A DNA stretch of 64,000 nucleotides from positions 1-64,000 of the forward strand of contig JBBDIG010000052.1 in the NCBI GenBank assembly GCA_040880525.1, in the 5' to 3' direction. Shown here piece by piece: positions 53,894 to 62,792 of this stretch. How positions within the stretch are numbered: position 1 is the first letter of the stretch; the number at the start of each line of letters is the position of its first letter. The position numbers and the translations under genes were made by a program. The notes beneath the pieces are model-generated. The model made no database searches and had not been told where the DNA came from. It was given only the letters and a program-made list of their open reading frames with translations. This DNA is from Bacteroidia bacterium (GTDB lineage: Bacteria > Bacteroidota > Bacteroidia > CAILMK01 > JBBDIG01).

Positions 53894-55608
53894 AATATAT
53901 CTTGTTCGGTGTCTGGTGAGCGGTCGAAGAAAATCCTTATACCCTCCACGATAATCCAGATCTGGCATATCCCGATCACAAAAGCTAAAAATACCAGTAA
54001 CTGGTTTTGTTCATCTAAATAATGCAGGAAGTTGGCGACTGTTGCAATAAATGTAATAAGCGTAATGATGATCATGGGCAGCAATGTAAACCACATATTG
54101 CGGCCCAGCCTGAAAAGCCACACGGAGATGACAAGCAGCGCCAGTGATCCTACCATTTGGTTGGTAGATCCGAAGAGAGGCCACAACCGCAAACCGCCCC
54201 GGCCACTGCCGTCAGTGATCACCAGCAGGAAGGACAGGCCCACCGCCACTGCGGTAACCACGTAACGGTTTTGGAAAAATTTCCTGCCGTTCACCGCCTC
54301 ACCTATTTCGCCTATAATGTATCGTTGAATGCGCACTGCCGTATCCAGCGAGGTAGCTGCAAAGCTGATGACGATCACGGACACAAACACCGCAGCCAGC
54401 GACTGCTGCGCTCCCTGCCCATCCGTCATCGTCTGGTTGATCCCGATAGCGGAGAGAAAGCTTGCCGTTCCTTCCACGAAAGCCTGTAAGGAACCCTGCA
54501 GGCCTGAAGCATAACTGAAATTTTCATAATGGTGGTGCCAGGCTTCCGACCCGGAAAATCCTGCTGCCACAGCGATAGTTGCCGCCACTGCCAGCGTTGC
54601 TTCGCCCGTCATTCCGCCATAGCCTACAAGCCTCGCATCTTTCACCTTTGCCAATTGCTTGGAGGTAGTGCCCGAGGCCACCAGCGAATGAAATCCGGAA
54701 ATAGCTCCACAAGCTATCGTGATGAATAAAAAGGGAAACCACTGCATATCCACCGGACCGGAATTAATAGCCGGAGCATCCATCTGCGGACCGGAAATAA
54801 ATATTGCTGCATAGATAAGCGCCAGCCCAGCAATGAGCTGGTGCGAATTAATGTAATCGCGCGGTTGCAACAGCACCCACACCGGTAAGACAGCAGCAAT
54901 AAATCCGTAGATCATCAGGAAAAGTATCCAACTCATAATTTCGGAACCGAAGAGCCATAAATACTCCGGCAGCCTCACAGGATACTCAAACCCAACATAG
55001 ATCATAAAGTAGAGCAGCAAGAGTGCAACAAGAGAAGGCAGCAGCAAATTCTTCTTCCGGTAGTGCGTCCAGTAGCCGATAATAATGGCAATGATGATCT
55101 CAAAATTGATGGGGATAACAGAACCGGGGTACAGGATAAACAGATTGGCAATAATGTAGGCAAATACGGCAATCACAATAAACACCAGCAGGAAGATGAC
55201 CGTGAGAAACAGCATCCGCGACCGCGCTCCGATGATCTTTTCTGTAACGGCACCAATGCTTTGGCCCTTATGCTTAACCGAAATAATGAGCGCACCATAA
55301 TCATGTACGGCTCCCATAAATATGGTTCCAAGCACCACCCAGAGCAGCGCAGGCAGCCATCCCCATACCACGGCTACGGCCGGTCCAAGAATAGGAGCAG
55401 CCCCGGCTATTGATGAAAAGTGATGTCCAAAGACAATTCCACGGGGCGTTGGAACATAGTCAGTACCGTCATTATAAACTTCAGCGGGAGTCGGCTCCTC
55501 GTCTCCGGTTTCAGTACGGTATACATGGCGCGCCAGGAAGCGACCATAAAACCGGTATCCCAGTGCAAGCAAAACCAGCGCAGCAAGCGCAACATAAGCA
55601 GCATTCAT
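53890..55608 (-). CDS. cstA: Carbon starvation protein A, peptide/pyruvate transporter
   Basis: 572 residues with about 15 hydrophobic segments. Hallmarks: PTPRGIVFGHHFSSIAGAAP, ILGPAVAVVWGWLPALLWV, GAVHDYGALIISVKHKGQS and GSTNQMVGSLALLVISVWL. CstA family members import peptides or pyruvate during starvation. The size suits the shorter CstA class. First gene of a three-cistron operon linked by two ATGA overlaps. Confidence 0.94.
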   Translation of the reverse strand: MNAAYVALAALVLLALGYRFYGRFLARHVYRTETGDEEPTPAEVYNDGTDYVPTPRGIVFGHHFSSIAGAAPILGPAVAVVWGWLPALLWVVLGTIFMGAVHDYGALIISVKHKGQSIGAVTEKIIGARSRMLFLTVIFLLVFIVIAVFAYIIANLFILYPGSVIPINFEIIIAIIIGYWTHYRKKNLLLPSLVALLLLYFMIYVGFEYPVRLPEYLWLFGSEIMSWILFLMIYGFIAAVLPVWVLLQPRDYINSHQLIAGLALIYAAIFISGPQMDAPAINSGPVDMQWFPFLFITIACGAISGFHSLVASGTTSKQLAKVKDARLVGYGGMTGEATLAVAATIAVAAGFSGSEAWHHHYENFSYASGLQGSLQAFVEGTASFLSAIGINQTMTDGQGAQQSLAAVFVSVIVISFAATSLDTAVRIQRYIIGEIGEAVNGRKFFQNRYVVTAVAVGLSFLLVITDGSGRGGLRLWPLFGSTNQMVGSLALLVISVWLFRLGRNMWFTLLPMIIITLITFIATVANFLHYLDEQNQLLVFLAFVIGICQIWIIVEGIRIFFDRSPDTEQDIL

Positions 55609-55800
55609 GTGCCGAATATAAAAAGCTTCCCATTACCGGAAAAATATTGAAAAACCCGTCATCCGCAAAGCACTTCACAGTTCAACTGGATTTTAATATT
55701 TAAATAAAAATTAAATGTTTGTAAAATTATTGTTTTTAACAAAACACACAATTACCTTAATAATTTATTAATAGCAATAAATAAAATAAAAACATTAACC

Positions 55801-55905
55801 TTCGTGATCCTTAGAGCCTTCGTGCCTTTGTGTCTAAATCCCACCCAAAAAATAATCTTAGTGAGTCTTTGTGTCTAAAACTCAATGCCCCTCGTGCCTA
55901 AGCCC
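55801..55905. repeat. 'cactaaggcacaaag' repeat cluster, right (minus orientation)
   Basis: Reads TTCGTGATCCTTAGAGCCTT CGTGCCTTTGTGTC and then CTTAGTGAGTCTTTGTGTC...CTCGTGCCTAAG: reverse complements of the units at 50244-50408. It abuts the stop of lspA. The adjoining 55609-55800 is very AT-rich and holds no gene. Confidence 0.75.
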
Positions 55906-56463
55906 CTATAACTCAGAGAAAAGCTTACGATAAAACAATAGAATCGCAAACACCCCCGTAGTAATAGCCGTATCCGCAATATTAAATACCGGCCGAAAAA
56001 AGATAAAATAATCGCCACCCACAAAAGGAATCCACTCCGGTAAAAAGTCATGGTAAACCGGGAAATACAGCATATCTACAACTTTCCCGTAAAAGAAATT
56101 CTCGTATCCGAAAATAGGCCCATAAAATACGCTGTCAATGATATTTCCGAGCGCACCGGCAAAAATCAGCGCCACGCTCAGTACCAGCCCCATTGCACTT
56201 TCCTTTTTAATTAGTCTGATAATAAAATAACCGATAACGGAAACAGCGGCAATACGGAAAAGCGTAAGAAACAGTTTTCCAGTGCGCCCACCCCATTCCA
56301 TTCCAAAGGCTATCCCGTTATTTTCAATAAAATGCAGGATGAACCAATCTTTAAATATAACAATGTCCTGCCCCTCATACATGTGCGTTTTTACCCAGAC
56401 CTTTAACACCTGGTCTGCAATAAGCACAAGAAGAACAAGCAGCAGCGGCTTCAGATATTTCAA
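55906..56463 (-). CDS. lspA: Lipoprotein signal peptidase (signal peptidase II)
   Basis: 185 residues with four transmembrane helices. Conserved regions are VADQVLKVWVK-like VLIADQVLKVW, FIENNGIAFGMEW, ALIFAGALGNIIDSVFYG (catalytic Asp) and FRPVFNIADTAITTG (second catalytic Asp in FNIAD). It removes leaders from prolipoproteins, matching the many lipoproteins here. Third gene of the ileS operon, 1 bp after the DksA-like gene. Confidence 0.94.
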   Translation of the reverse strand: MKYLKPLLLVLLVLIADQVLKVWVKTHMYEGQDIVIFKDWFILHFIENNGIAFGMEWGGRTGKLFLTLFRIAAVSVIGYFIIRLIKKESAMGLVLSVALIFAGALGNIIDSVFYGPIFGYENFFYGKVVDMLYFPVYHDFLPEWIPFVGGDYFIFFRPVFNIADTAITTGVFAILLFYRKLFSEL

Positions 56464-56464
56464 G

Positions 56465-56872
56465 TTATTTCTTTTGGCTCATTTTGGCTTCCATGCTCAT
56501 GGTGGTGTGGGGAACCGCACGCAGCCTTTCCTTACTGATAAGTTTTCCGGTAACCTGGCAAATGCCATAGGTTTTATTCTCGATGCGCATGAGTGCATCT
56601 TCCAGATTCTTTATGAATTTGCGCTGGCGTTCTGCCAGTTGGCTCTGCTGCTCTTTCTCAAAAGTGGAAGTGCCTTCCTCCATCATATTCTGCACACCCG
56701 CATCTTCATTGTTGCTCTCGTTTGAGTTCTTAATAGAATCCTGGAGATAGTTTAACTCGTTCCGGGCCTTATCAAGCTTTTTATTTATCAATCCCTTAAA
56801 TTCCTGGAGTTCCTGATCACTATAGCGGGTTTTCTCTTTTCCCGCGTCTGATGCTTTATTCTGTTCTGACAT
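56465..56872 (-). CDS. TraR/DksA-family protein with degenerate zinc finger
   Basis: 135 residues. A coiled-coil N-terminal half (~20-95, rich in Glu/Lys/Gln with EEGTSTFEKEQQSQLAERQ) is followed by ENKTYGICQVTGKLISKERL and RAVPHTT, the DksA/TraR C-terminal motif. Only one Cys (GICQ) remains of the usual four, so zinc binding is doubtful, as in other Bacteroidota members. Known relatives bind RNA polymerase in its secondary channel. It overlaps the ileS end by 17 bp. Confidence 0.85.
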   Translation of the reverse strand: MSEQNKASDAGKEKTRYSDQELQEFKGLINKKLDKARNELNYLQDSIKNSNESNNEDAGVQNMMEEGTSTFEKEQQSQLAERQRKFIKNLEDALMRIENKTYGICQVTGKLISKERLRAVPHTTMSMEAKMSQKK

Positions 56873-59800
56873 TTTTAGCTTTTTTTAGTTTAATTAAAAC
56901 GTTCAAATCTTCAACCTGGACTGTATCGAACCCGCTGCCATTTGAGCTATCTGTCAGCACCAGGGAATCTGCCAGTGTTTCAGCGCAAATATAACTGTTA
57001 TACTGTTTTACCGCCTGTGCCAATGGCTCCTGCTGCTTTATTTCTATCTTAATGTGATCCGTCACATCAAAATCCTTTTCCTTTCTCAAATTCTGGATCC
57101 GGTTTACCAATTCGCGGCTAAGGCCCTCGTTCTTCAATTCTGGCGTCAACGTAACGTCAAGTGCAACGGTGAGCCCACCTGAGGTGGCAATCAGCCAGCC
57201 CGGCATTTCATCCGAAAGTATTTCTACTTCATCCAACCGTACCACGGCTGTATCACCCTCTATCGCTAATGAAATGGAGCCTTCCACCTCAAGCTGTGCA
57301 ATTTCCTTTTGCGAAAGTTCCTGCAGAGCCTGCTGCACAGCCTTCATTTGTTTTCCAAACTTCGGCCCCAGTTTTTTAAAATCTGCCTTTAGTTTTTTGA
57401 CAATTATACCTGAAGTATCATCAATAAATTCAAGGTCCTTTACATTTACCTCGTTCAAAATCAAATCCTTTACCCGTTCAATGTGGCTGCGGTTTTCAGG
57501 GTTTAATACCGGAATAATGATCCGGTTCAGCGGCTGCCTCACCCTGATCTTTTGCTGCTTCCGCAACGAAAGGGTGAGCGAGGAAATTTCCTGCGCCAGT
57601 TCCATTTGCTTCTCCAATACAGGATCCATCCATTCCGCCCGTGCTTTAGGCAACAACGTCAAATGGACACTTTCATATTGGAGTGCATCCTTAGGCTGCG
57701 CTTTTTCCCTGATATGGTCCGTCAGGTTCTTGTACAGCCAATCAGAAAAAAACGGTGCAATGGGCGACATCAGTTGAGAAACCGCAACCAGACACTCCTG
57801 CAATGTTTCGTAAGCCGCCTTTTTATCGGCTGTCATCTCGCCTTTCCAGAAACGCCTCCGCGCCAGCCTTACATACCAATTGGATAGATGGTCAAGCACA
57901 AAATCCTGGATGGCGCGCGCAGCCCGTGTCGGTTCATAGTTATCAAAACTGGTCGTCACTTCCTGTATCAGGCTATGCAGCCGCGAGATGATCCAGCGGT
58001 CAAGTTCAGGGCGATCTTGCAACTGTACTCCCCCCTCGAGGGTCCGAAGGACTCCGGACTCTTGCGGAGGGGCAGGGGGGTGTTGTTCAAACCCATCAAT
58101 ATTGGCATACAGCGCAAAGAATGAATAGACGTTGAACAGCGTTCCAAAGAACTTCTTGCGCGATTCATCCACACCCTCCAGATCGAACTTCAGGTTGTCC
58201 CACGGCTGGCTATTGTGTACCATATACCATCGCGTGGCGTCCGCACCGTATTTCTCAATGGTCATGAACGGATCCACCACATTGCCTTTGCGCTTGCTCA
58301 TCTTTTCGCCATTCTTGTCCAGCACAAGGCCATTGGCGACAACATTACGGTAGGCTTCGCTATCAAACAGCAGCACGCCCAGCACATGTAGCGTGAAGAA
58401 CCAGCCACGTGTCTGGTCAACGCCCTCGGCAATGAAATCAGCCGGGAACTGCGATTGCAGCACATCTTGGTTTTCGAATGGATAATGAAGCTGCGCGTAA
58501 GGCATGGCGCCTGAGTCGAACCAGACGTCAATCACATCCGGCACGCGCCTCATCTCCATTCCATTATCTGAAACCAGCACCACCTCATCCACGAAAGGGC
58601 GGTGTGGATCGAAATCATCCGCAATCGGTTTTTGCGCAAACCCAGCCTCAATGGCTTTTTGTACTTCCGCCCGCAATTCGTCCATAGAGCCGATGCACTT
58701 CATTTCGCTGCCATCTTCCGTTAACCAAACGTTTAAGGGCGTGCCCCAGTAGCGGGAGCGGGAAAGGTTCCAGTCTACCAGATTTTCCAGCCAATTGCCG
58801 AAGCGACCTTTGCCGGTACTTTCCGGCTGCCAGTTTATCTGGTTGTTCTTCTCAATGAGTTTATCCCGGTAGGCAGTCGTTTTCACGAACCACGATTCCA
58901 GCGGGTAGTAAAGAATAGGTTTGTCAGTGCGCCAGCAATGCGGGTAATTGTGTACGTATTTCTCTACGAGGAACGCTTTGTTCTCCTGCTTCAGCTTCAC
59001 CACAATGTCAATGTTCACATCGGTGTAGCCATCCTCATCAGTATAGTCTTTTACGTAGCGCCCGGCAAAATCAGCAACCTGTTCCACGAATTTCCCGGTG
59101 CGGTCCACCAGCGGAATTTGCTTCAGCGGGTTTTTTGGATCGGTAACAGTGATCGCAGGAATGTCCTTCTGCTTCGCCACCAGGTAATCGTCAGCGCCAA
59201 AAGTCGGGGCAATGTGTACAATGCCAGTTCCTTCCTCGGTGCTGACAAAATCGCCAGTGACCACACGGAAAGCATCGCCCTCCGGCTGCACGTAAGGCAG
59301 CAGTTGTTCGTAGTGCATACCTTCGAGGTCGCTGCCCTTCATCTCTCCGGTCACGCGGTAAGGTATAATCTTCTGCCCTTCATCGTAGCTGTCAAAATCC
59401 AGTTCCGCGCCTTCAGGATTAAAATATTTGCCAACACTGTCCTTGCCGAGGATAAGCTCCACCGGCTGGTGTGTGTAGCGGTTATAGGTTTTTATCTTAA
59501 CGTAATCAATGTTTTTCCCCACGGCCAGTGCTGCATTTGAAGGCAGCGTCCAGGGCGTGGTTGTCCAGGCCAGGAAGTAGGTGTTCTCCTGCCCAATCAC
59601 TTTAAACTGCGCCACCACCGTAACATCCTTCACCTCGCGGTAGCAGCCCGGCTGGTTCAGTTCGTGCGAACTCAGCCCCGTACCCGCAGCAGGCGAATAG
59701 GGCTGAATGGTATAGCCCCGGTACAGCAGTCCTTTGTCGAACAACTGCTTCAGCAGCCACCATATACTCTCAATATAATCCGGCTCGTAAGTGAGGTAAG

Positions 59801-60239
59801 GATTGTCCAGGTCCAGCCAGAAACCGATTTTGCGGGTAAGGTCGTCCCACACGCCCTTGAATTTCATCACGTCCTTGCGGCACTCGGCATTGTAGTCCGC
59901 CACCGATATCTTCTCGCCAATATCCTCCTTGCGGATGTTGAGGCGCTTTTCCACCTGCAACTCCACCGGCAGGCCGTGCGTGTCCCAGCCGCCCTTGCGC
60001 TCCACCTTGAATCCTTGCAGCGTTTTGTAGCGGCAAAAAATATCCTTGATCGTGCGCCCCAGCACATGGTGAATGCCCGGCATTCCATTGGCGGAAGGCG
60101 GCCCCTCGTAAAAAACAAAAGGCGGCTGCCCTTCGCGCGTACGAATGCTCTTTTGGAAGATGTCATGCTTCTCCCAATACTTCAGAATTTCTTCTGAAAT
60201 AGCCGTCAGATCAAGGCTTTTGTGCTCTTTGTATTTCAC
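56856..60239 (-). CDS. ileS: Isoleucyl-tRNA synthetase
   Basis: 1127 residues from GTG 60239 (VKYKEHKSLDL). An ATG at 60311 gives 24 extra residues, but the TATCTTTG promoter box lies between the two starts, so the GTG is preferred. The class I signature is PSANGMPGIHHVLGRTIKDI, the KMSKS motif is KMSKRKGNVVD, and the editing domain has TTPWTLPSNAALAVG. It charges tRNA-Ile with isoleucine. The GMPGIHH form is typical of the eukaryote-like IleS class. Residues ~719-738 are an in-frame insertion encoded by a palindromic repeat. Operon: ileS - DksA-like - lspA. Confidence 0.94.
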   Translation of the reverse strand: MKYKEHKSLDLTAISEEILKYWEKHDIFQKSIRTREGQPPFVFYEGPPSANGMPGIHHVLGRTIKDIFCRYKTLQGFKVERKGGWDTHGLPVELQVEKRLNIRKEDIGEKISVADYNAECRKDVMKFKGVWDDLTRKIGFWLDLDNPYLTYEPDYIESIWWLLKQLFDKGLLYRGYTIQPYSPAAGTGLSSHELNQPGCYREVKDVTVVAQFKVIGQENTYFLAWTTTPWTLPSNAALAVGKNIDYVKIKTYNRYTHQPVELILGKDSVGKYFNPEGAELDFDSYDEGQKIIPYRVTGEMKGSDLEGMHYEQLLPYVQPEGDAFRVVTGDFVSTEEGTGIVHIAPTFGADDYLVAKQKDIPAITVTDPKNPLKQIPLVDRTGKFVEQVADFAGRYVKDYTDEDGYTDVNIDIVVKLKQENKAFLVEKYVHNYPHCWRTDKPILYYPLESWFVKTTAYRDKLIEKNNQINWQPESTGKGRFGNWLENLVDWNLSRSRYWGTPLNVWLTEDGSEMKCIGSMDELRAEVQKAIEAGFAQKPIADDFDPHRPFVDEVVLVSDNGMEMRRVPDVIDVWFDSGAMPYAQLHYPFENQDVLQSQFPADFIAEGVDQTRGWFFTLHVLGVLLFDSEAYRNVVANGLVLDKNGEKMSKRKGNVVDPFMTIEKYGADATRWYMVHNSQPWDNLKFDLEGVDESRKKFFGTLFNVYSFFALYANIDGFEQHPPAPPQESGVLRTLEGGVQLQDRPELDRWIISRLHSLIQEVTTSFDNYEPTRAARAIQDFVLDHLSNWYVRLARRRFWKGEMTADKKAAYETLQECLVAVSQLMSPIAPFFSDWLYKNLTDHIREKAQPKDALQYESVHLTLLPKARAEWMDPVLEKQMELAQEISSLTLSLRKQQKIRVRQPLNRIIIPVLNPENRSHIERVKDLILNEVNVKDLEFIDDTSGIIVKKLKADFKKLGPKFGKQMKAVQQALQELSQKEIAQLEVEGSISLAIEGDTAVVRLDEVEILSDEMPGWLIATSGGLTVALDVTLTPELKNEGLSRELVNRIQNLRKEKDFDVTDHIKIEIKQQEPLAQAVKQYNSYICAETLADSLVLTDSSNGSGFDTVQVEDLNVLIKLKKAKNVRTE
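58027..58084. repeat. GC-rich palindromic repeat inserted in frame in ileS
   Basis: Begins ACTCCCCCCTCGAGGGTCCG and ends AGGGGCAGGGGGGTGT, an imperfect palindrome with inner GTCCGAAGGAC. On the coding strand it specifies roughly PPAPPQESGVLRTLEGGVQ between conserved YANIDGFEQ and RPELDRWIISRL, where other IleS proteins have a short linker. Confidence 0.75.
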
Positions 60240-60259
60240 AGGGCAAAAAAATTCAGGCG

Positions 60260-60267
60260 CAAAGATA
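60260..60267 (-). promoter_or_regulatory. -7 box of ileS
   Basis: Minus-strand TATCTTTG, 20 bp before the GTG start; part of a 15-mer repeated at 62537-62551. Confidence 0.5.
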
Positions 60268-60336
60268 ATGGTTTGGGTAGTGGGGTAGTAGGTCGATTTA
60301 CCTGGAAACATCCCGGTCTAATTTCCGTTCTCTTTA

Positions 60337-60344
60337 TAAATTTG
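60337..60344 (+). promoter_or_regulatory. -7 box of the three-gene cassette
   Basis: TAAATTTG, 33 bp before the ATG at 60378; divergent from the ileS promoter. No clear -33 TTG. Confidence 0.5.
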
Positions 60345-60377
60345 CAGTAGATTTACAAGCCATAGTATATTGCACTA

Positions 60378-61169
60378 ATGACGAAGACATCCATAGAAAG
60401 GCTGATACCGATTCAGGAAAGTCATTCCGTGAAGGAAGCGGTTATCTCTCTTTTTTTAAAAGAGCCTTTGCCTAACCCGGAATGCTTTGAATCTCTTAAG
60501 CCTATTCTCAATTTTGATCAGATCGAATATTTGAACTTTGTGTCGTTTCCATTTAAGTTTGAAAAAGGTACCTTATCTGCCAAGCCTCCCTTAACCAATG
60601 ATAAGTTGGGGTTTAAGCTAATTGCATTTAAAAATGGACTGATTGACCATGTTCTACAAGGGTTAAACAACCCCGATCATACAATACTATCTTTCCACAC
60701 TTTAATGTATAAGAGTTGGACAGACTTTTTAGCAGCATATAAAAATAAAGTGAGCAAGGCTTTTGATATTATAAACGGTAATCCTATTTATGCCGTAAGC
60801 CTTCATTATATTGATGAGTTTATGTGGAAAAGTAAAGGAGCTATACCTCAACAGGCAATATTTAAAAAAAGCAACAAAGTTTTACCGGATGATTTTTATA
60901 ATAGTATAAATTCAGAGTTTCTAAGGACTACCGAGACCGATCAAGGAAAATATGACCGTTTGCATGTAAAAGTAAATTCCAAGGAGCTGCAACCAATGCT
61001 CATTATCAGCCATAACTTAACACAAATTTTACCTGAAGCTGAGCCTATAAGAGGGCCGTTAGACAAGGATGTATTAGAAAGCCTGGAATTAGCTCATACA
61101 TCTAACAAGGAAACACTAAGGCAAATTTTAAAACTTAATGTTCAAAATAAAATTGGACTAAACGATTAA
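60378..61169 (+). CDS. TIGR04255-like protein of unknown function, cassette gene 1
   Basis: 263 residues, no signal peptide or membrane segment, so cytoplasmic. The layout (early SVKEAVISLFL, central FHTLMYKSWTDFLAAYKNKV, then AVSLHYIDEF, later acidic C-terminal helices) resembles TIGR04255, an uncharacterised, sporadically distributed bacterial family; I recall the family from general pattern and cannot confirm it. More AT-rich than ileS beside it. It is followed 3 bp later by gene 2. Confidence 0.65.
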   Translation: MTKTSIERLIPIQESHSVKEAVISLFLKEPLPNPECFESLKPILNFDQIEYLNFVSFPFKFEKGTLSAKPPLTNDKLGFKLIAFKNGLIDHVLQGLNNPDHTILSFHTLMYKSWTDFLAAYKNKVSKAFDIINGNPIYAVSLHYIDEFMWKSKGAIPQQAIFKKSNKVLPDDFYNSINSEFLRTTETDQGKYDRLHVKVNSKELQPMLIISHNLTQILPEAEPIRGPLDKDVLESLELAHTSNKETLRQILKLNVQNKIGLND

Positions 61170-61172
61170 TTT

Positions 61173-61589
61173 ATGAATTATTTATTTAACGATAACATCC
61201 AAACAGTTCAGGCATGTGAATTTCCATCTATTATTACACCTAATACATTGGAGCTAAGAGATGCTTATAGTCAATGGAATTTTATTAAGCAATTGGAAGA
61301 TAATTGGGACGGTTATGGTGCCGTAACACCCTCCGTTTCCACGAGTTGGAATGTGCTTGCTTTGATACATAAGCTTCAAGCATATCTCAAATCATCACCT
61401 TTTCTTTTTCCAAATCCACATGGAACTATCTCAATTGAGGTAGAAGGTCGCAATAATGTCATTATAGAATTTGAGGTAGGTATTGATGAGGGCCACTTCT
61501 ATATTAAAGGAGAGGAAGTTATGAAGTGGGGATATATGAATACGAATGCTGAAGAAGATCTACCTTCAACCGTCAAGAAATTTCTATAA
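61173..61589 (+). CDS. Hypothetical protein, cassette gene 2
   Basis: 138 residues, cytoplasmic. A recognisable block is LEDNWDGYGAVTPSVSTSWN followed by FPNPHGTISIEVEG and VIIEFEVGIDEGHFY. The 'W-D-G-Y-G-A' block and the 'P-x-G-x-I-x-I-E' strand recur in small proteins I associate with TIGR04255 genes. No catalytic motif seen. Starts 3 bp after gene 1 and ends 10 bp before gene 3, so it is co-transcribed. Confidence 0.7.
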   Translation: MNYLFNDNIQTVQACEFPSIITPNTLELRDAYSQWNFIKQLEDNWDGYGAVTPSVSTSWNVLALIHKLQAYLKSSPFLFPNPHGTISIEVEGRNNVIIEFEVGIDEGHFYIKGEEVMKWGYMNTNAEEDLPSTVKKFL

Positions 61590-61599
61590 TTGCTTGGAA

Positions 61600-62166
61600 A
61601 TGAGTGATCTTATACCTGACGAAATTGATTCGGAGGAGATTCTGGTAAGGGCAATACTCCACCCTCTTTTTTGCTCAAGATCCAAAAATACGCTAAACTC
61701 TAATGCCTTTTCTCCACCACCCAGGAAAGGACGATCTGATGTATCCGTGATAAGATTGAAGTATTGTACGCCTACAAAATGTAAAAAGGTAGGAAAAGAA
61801 TTGGCTGAAAAATTATCAAATCAAAGCTATTTTGGTCTGGCTACTGTGGTGGTTTCTGTCCTCAATGACGCCTATGATTATGCTGTAAATGCTACTCAAG
61901 ATTCGAAGGAGCAACCAATTGGTATCAAGGCTGTTTTTACTCCTTTAGATATTAAAAGGAAACTTCGTTTGGATAGGCCTGTAAGAATATCAGATGCTGG
62001 ACTCCCGTTTCATGCAGATATTGTTTATGATTTTTGTCCCATTGAAGGGCAGCCTCTTCCGGTATTTGTAAAAATAATGATTGATTTTCTTATCAAACCT
62101 TCCAACAGTCGATTATATAAGGATCCAAGTCCTGATTTAAATATTTGGGAGGGACCTTTACAGTGA
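61600..62166 (+). CDS. Hypothetical protein, cassette gene 3
   Basis: 188 residues from ATG 61600; an in-frame ATG at 61546 would overlap gene 2 by 44 bp and is less likely. SEEILVRAILHPLFCSRS, FSPPPRKGRSDVSVIRL and PFHADIVYD with a conserved-looking His give the only landmarks; no known domain. Cytoplasmic. Last gene of the cassette; followed by 575 bp without a clear gene. Confidence 0.7.
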   Translation: MSDLIPDEIDSEEILVRAILHPLFCSRSKNTLNSNAFSPPPRKGRSDVSVIRLKYCTPTKCKKVGKELAEKLSNQSYFGLATVVVSVLNDAYDYAVNATQDSKEQPIGIKAVFTPLDIKRKLRLDRPVRISDAGLPFHADIVYDFCPIEGQPLPVFVKIMIDFLIKPSNSRLYKDPSPDLNIWEGPLQ

Positions 62167-62741
62167 AACCTGTCATCGTGGGATTTTGGCTTGATTGCAA
62201 ATAAATGAAGGTCTATACCTTCTGCTGCCGATAGTAGCACCCACAGTGATTGCGAAAGGAACTTATTCCTTCAATCTTTATCCTGATCTCCACCCTTCCA
62301 CCTACAATCGCACAACGTCATACTTGCTCCGCTATCGCTCCAAAACACTCTCGAAATAAAATCTAGGAAATATCATTGGTCCTTAATCTGGATTTTAATT
62401 TCAACCCGTCTGTTGCTTACGCCTTGTAGCGGAACAGGAGAAAGCCATTATGGCTACAAAAATAACCGCGCTGATACGCCACATCGCGGTACGTTTTGAT
62501 AACTCAAAAAAGAGAGACAGCATAGCTAAGAGAATGAGGCGCAAAGATAATCACTTCTTGGGTGGGTAATACAGATCGCCTCATCCTGCTTTTTCCCGTT
62601 ACACTTCAATCTCTGCTATACCGTGAAAGGAGGAAGTAGCAACTTGGTATAAGCCGGTGAGGCTATCATCTGGTGCTCCACGCGTTGCCCTTTGCTAAAG
62701 GGGCGCTAATCGTCATTGCCTTAGACTTAGCCGCTTAAATT
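62167..62741. other. Gene-poor region after the cassette
   Basis: 575 bp. No credible open frame. Features: an inverted repeat TTGTAGC/GCTACAA (62424-62430 with 62453-62459) containing AGCCATTATGGCT, and AGGCGCAAAGATAAT at 62537-62551, identical to the ileS promoter segment at 60255-60269. The rest looks like degraded sequence. Confidence 0.45.
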
Positions 62742-62792
62742 ATGCTGAGCCGCTATCAATTTTTCGTAGGTTTGTTAAAGAAAAACCCTCCC

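Noticed and set aside
53894..53968. N-terminal extension of the outer-membrane protein
   Set aside because: The extension lies inside cstA and hides the signal peptide that begins at ATG 53893.
60240..60311. ATG start of ileS 24 codons upstream
   Set aside because: The predicted -7 box lies downstream of that ATG, and conserved IleS sequence begins at the GTG.
62226..62359. Readable frame GTYSFNLYPDLHPSTYNRTT as a possible gene fragment
   Set aside because: No start, no recognisable homology and short; may be chance in degraded sequence.
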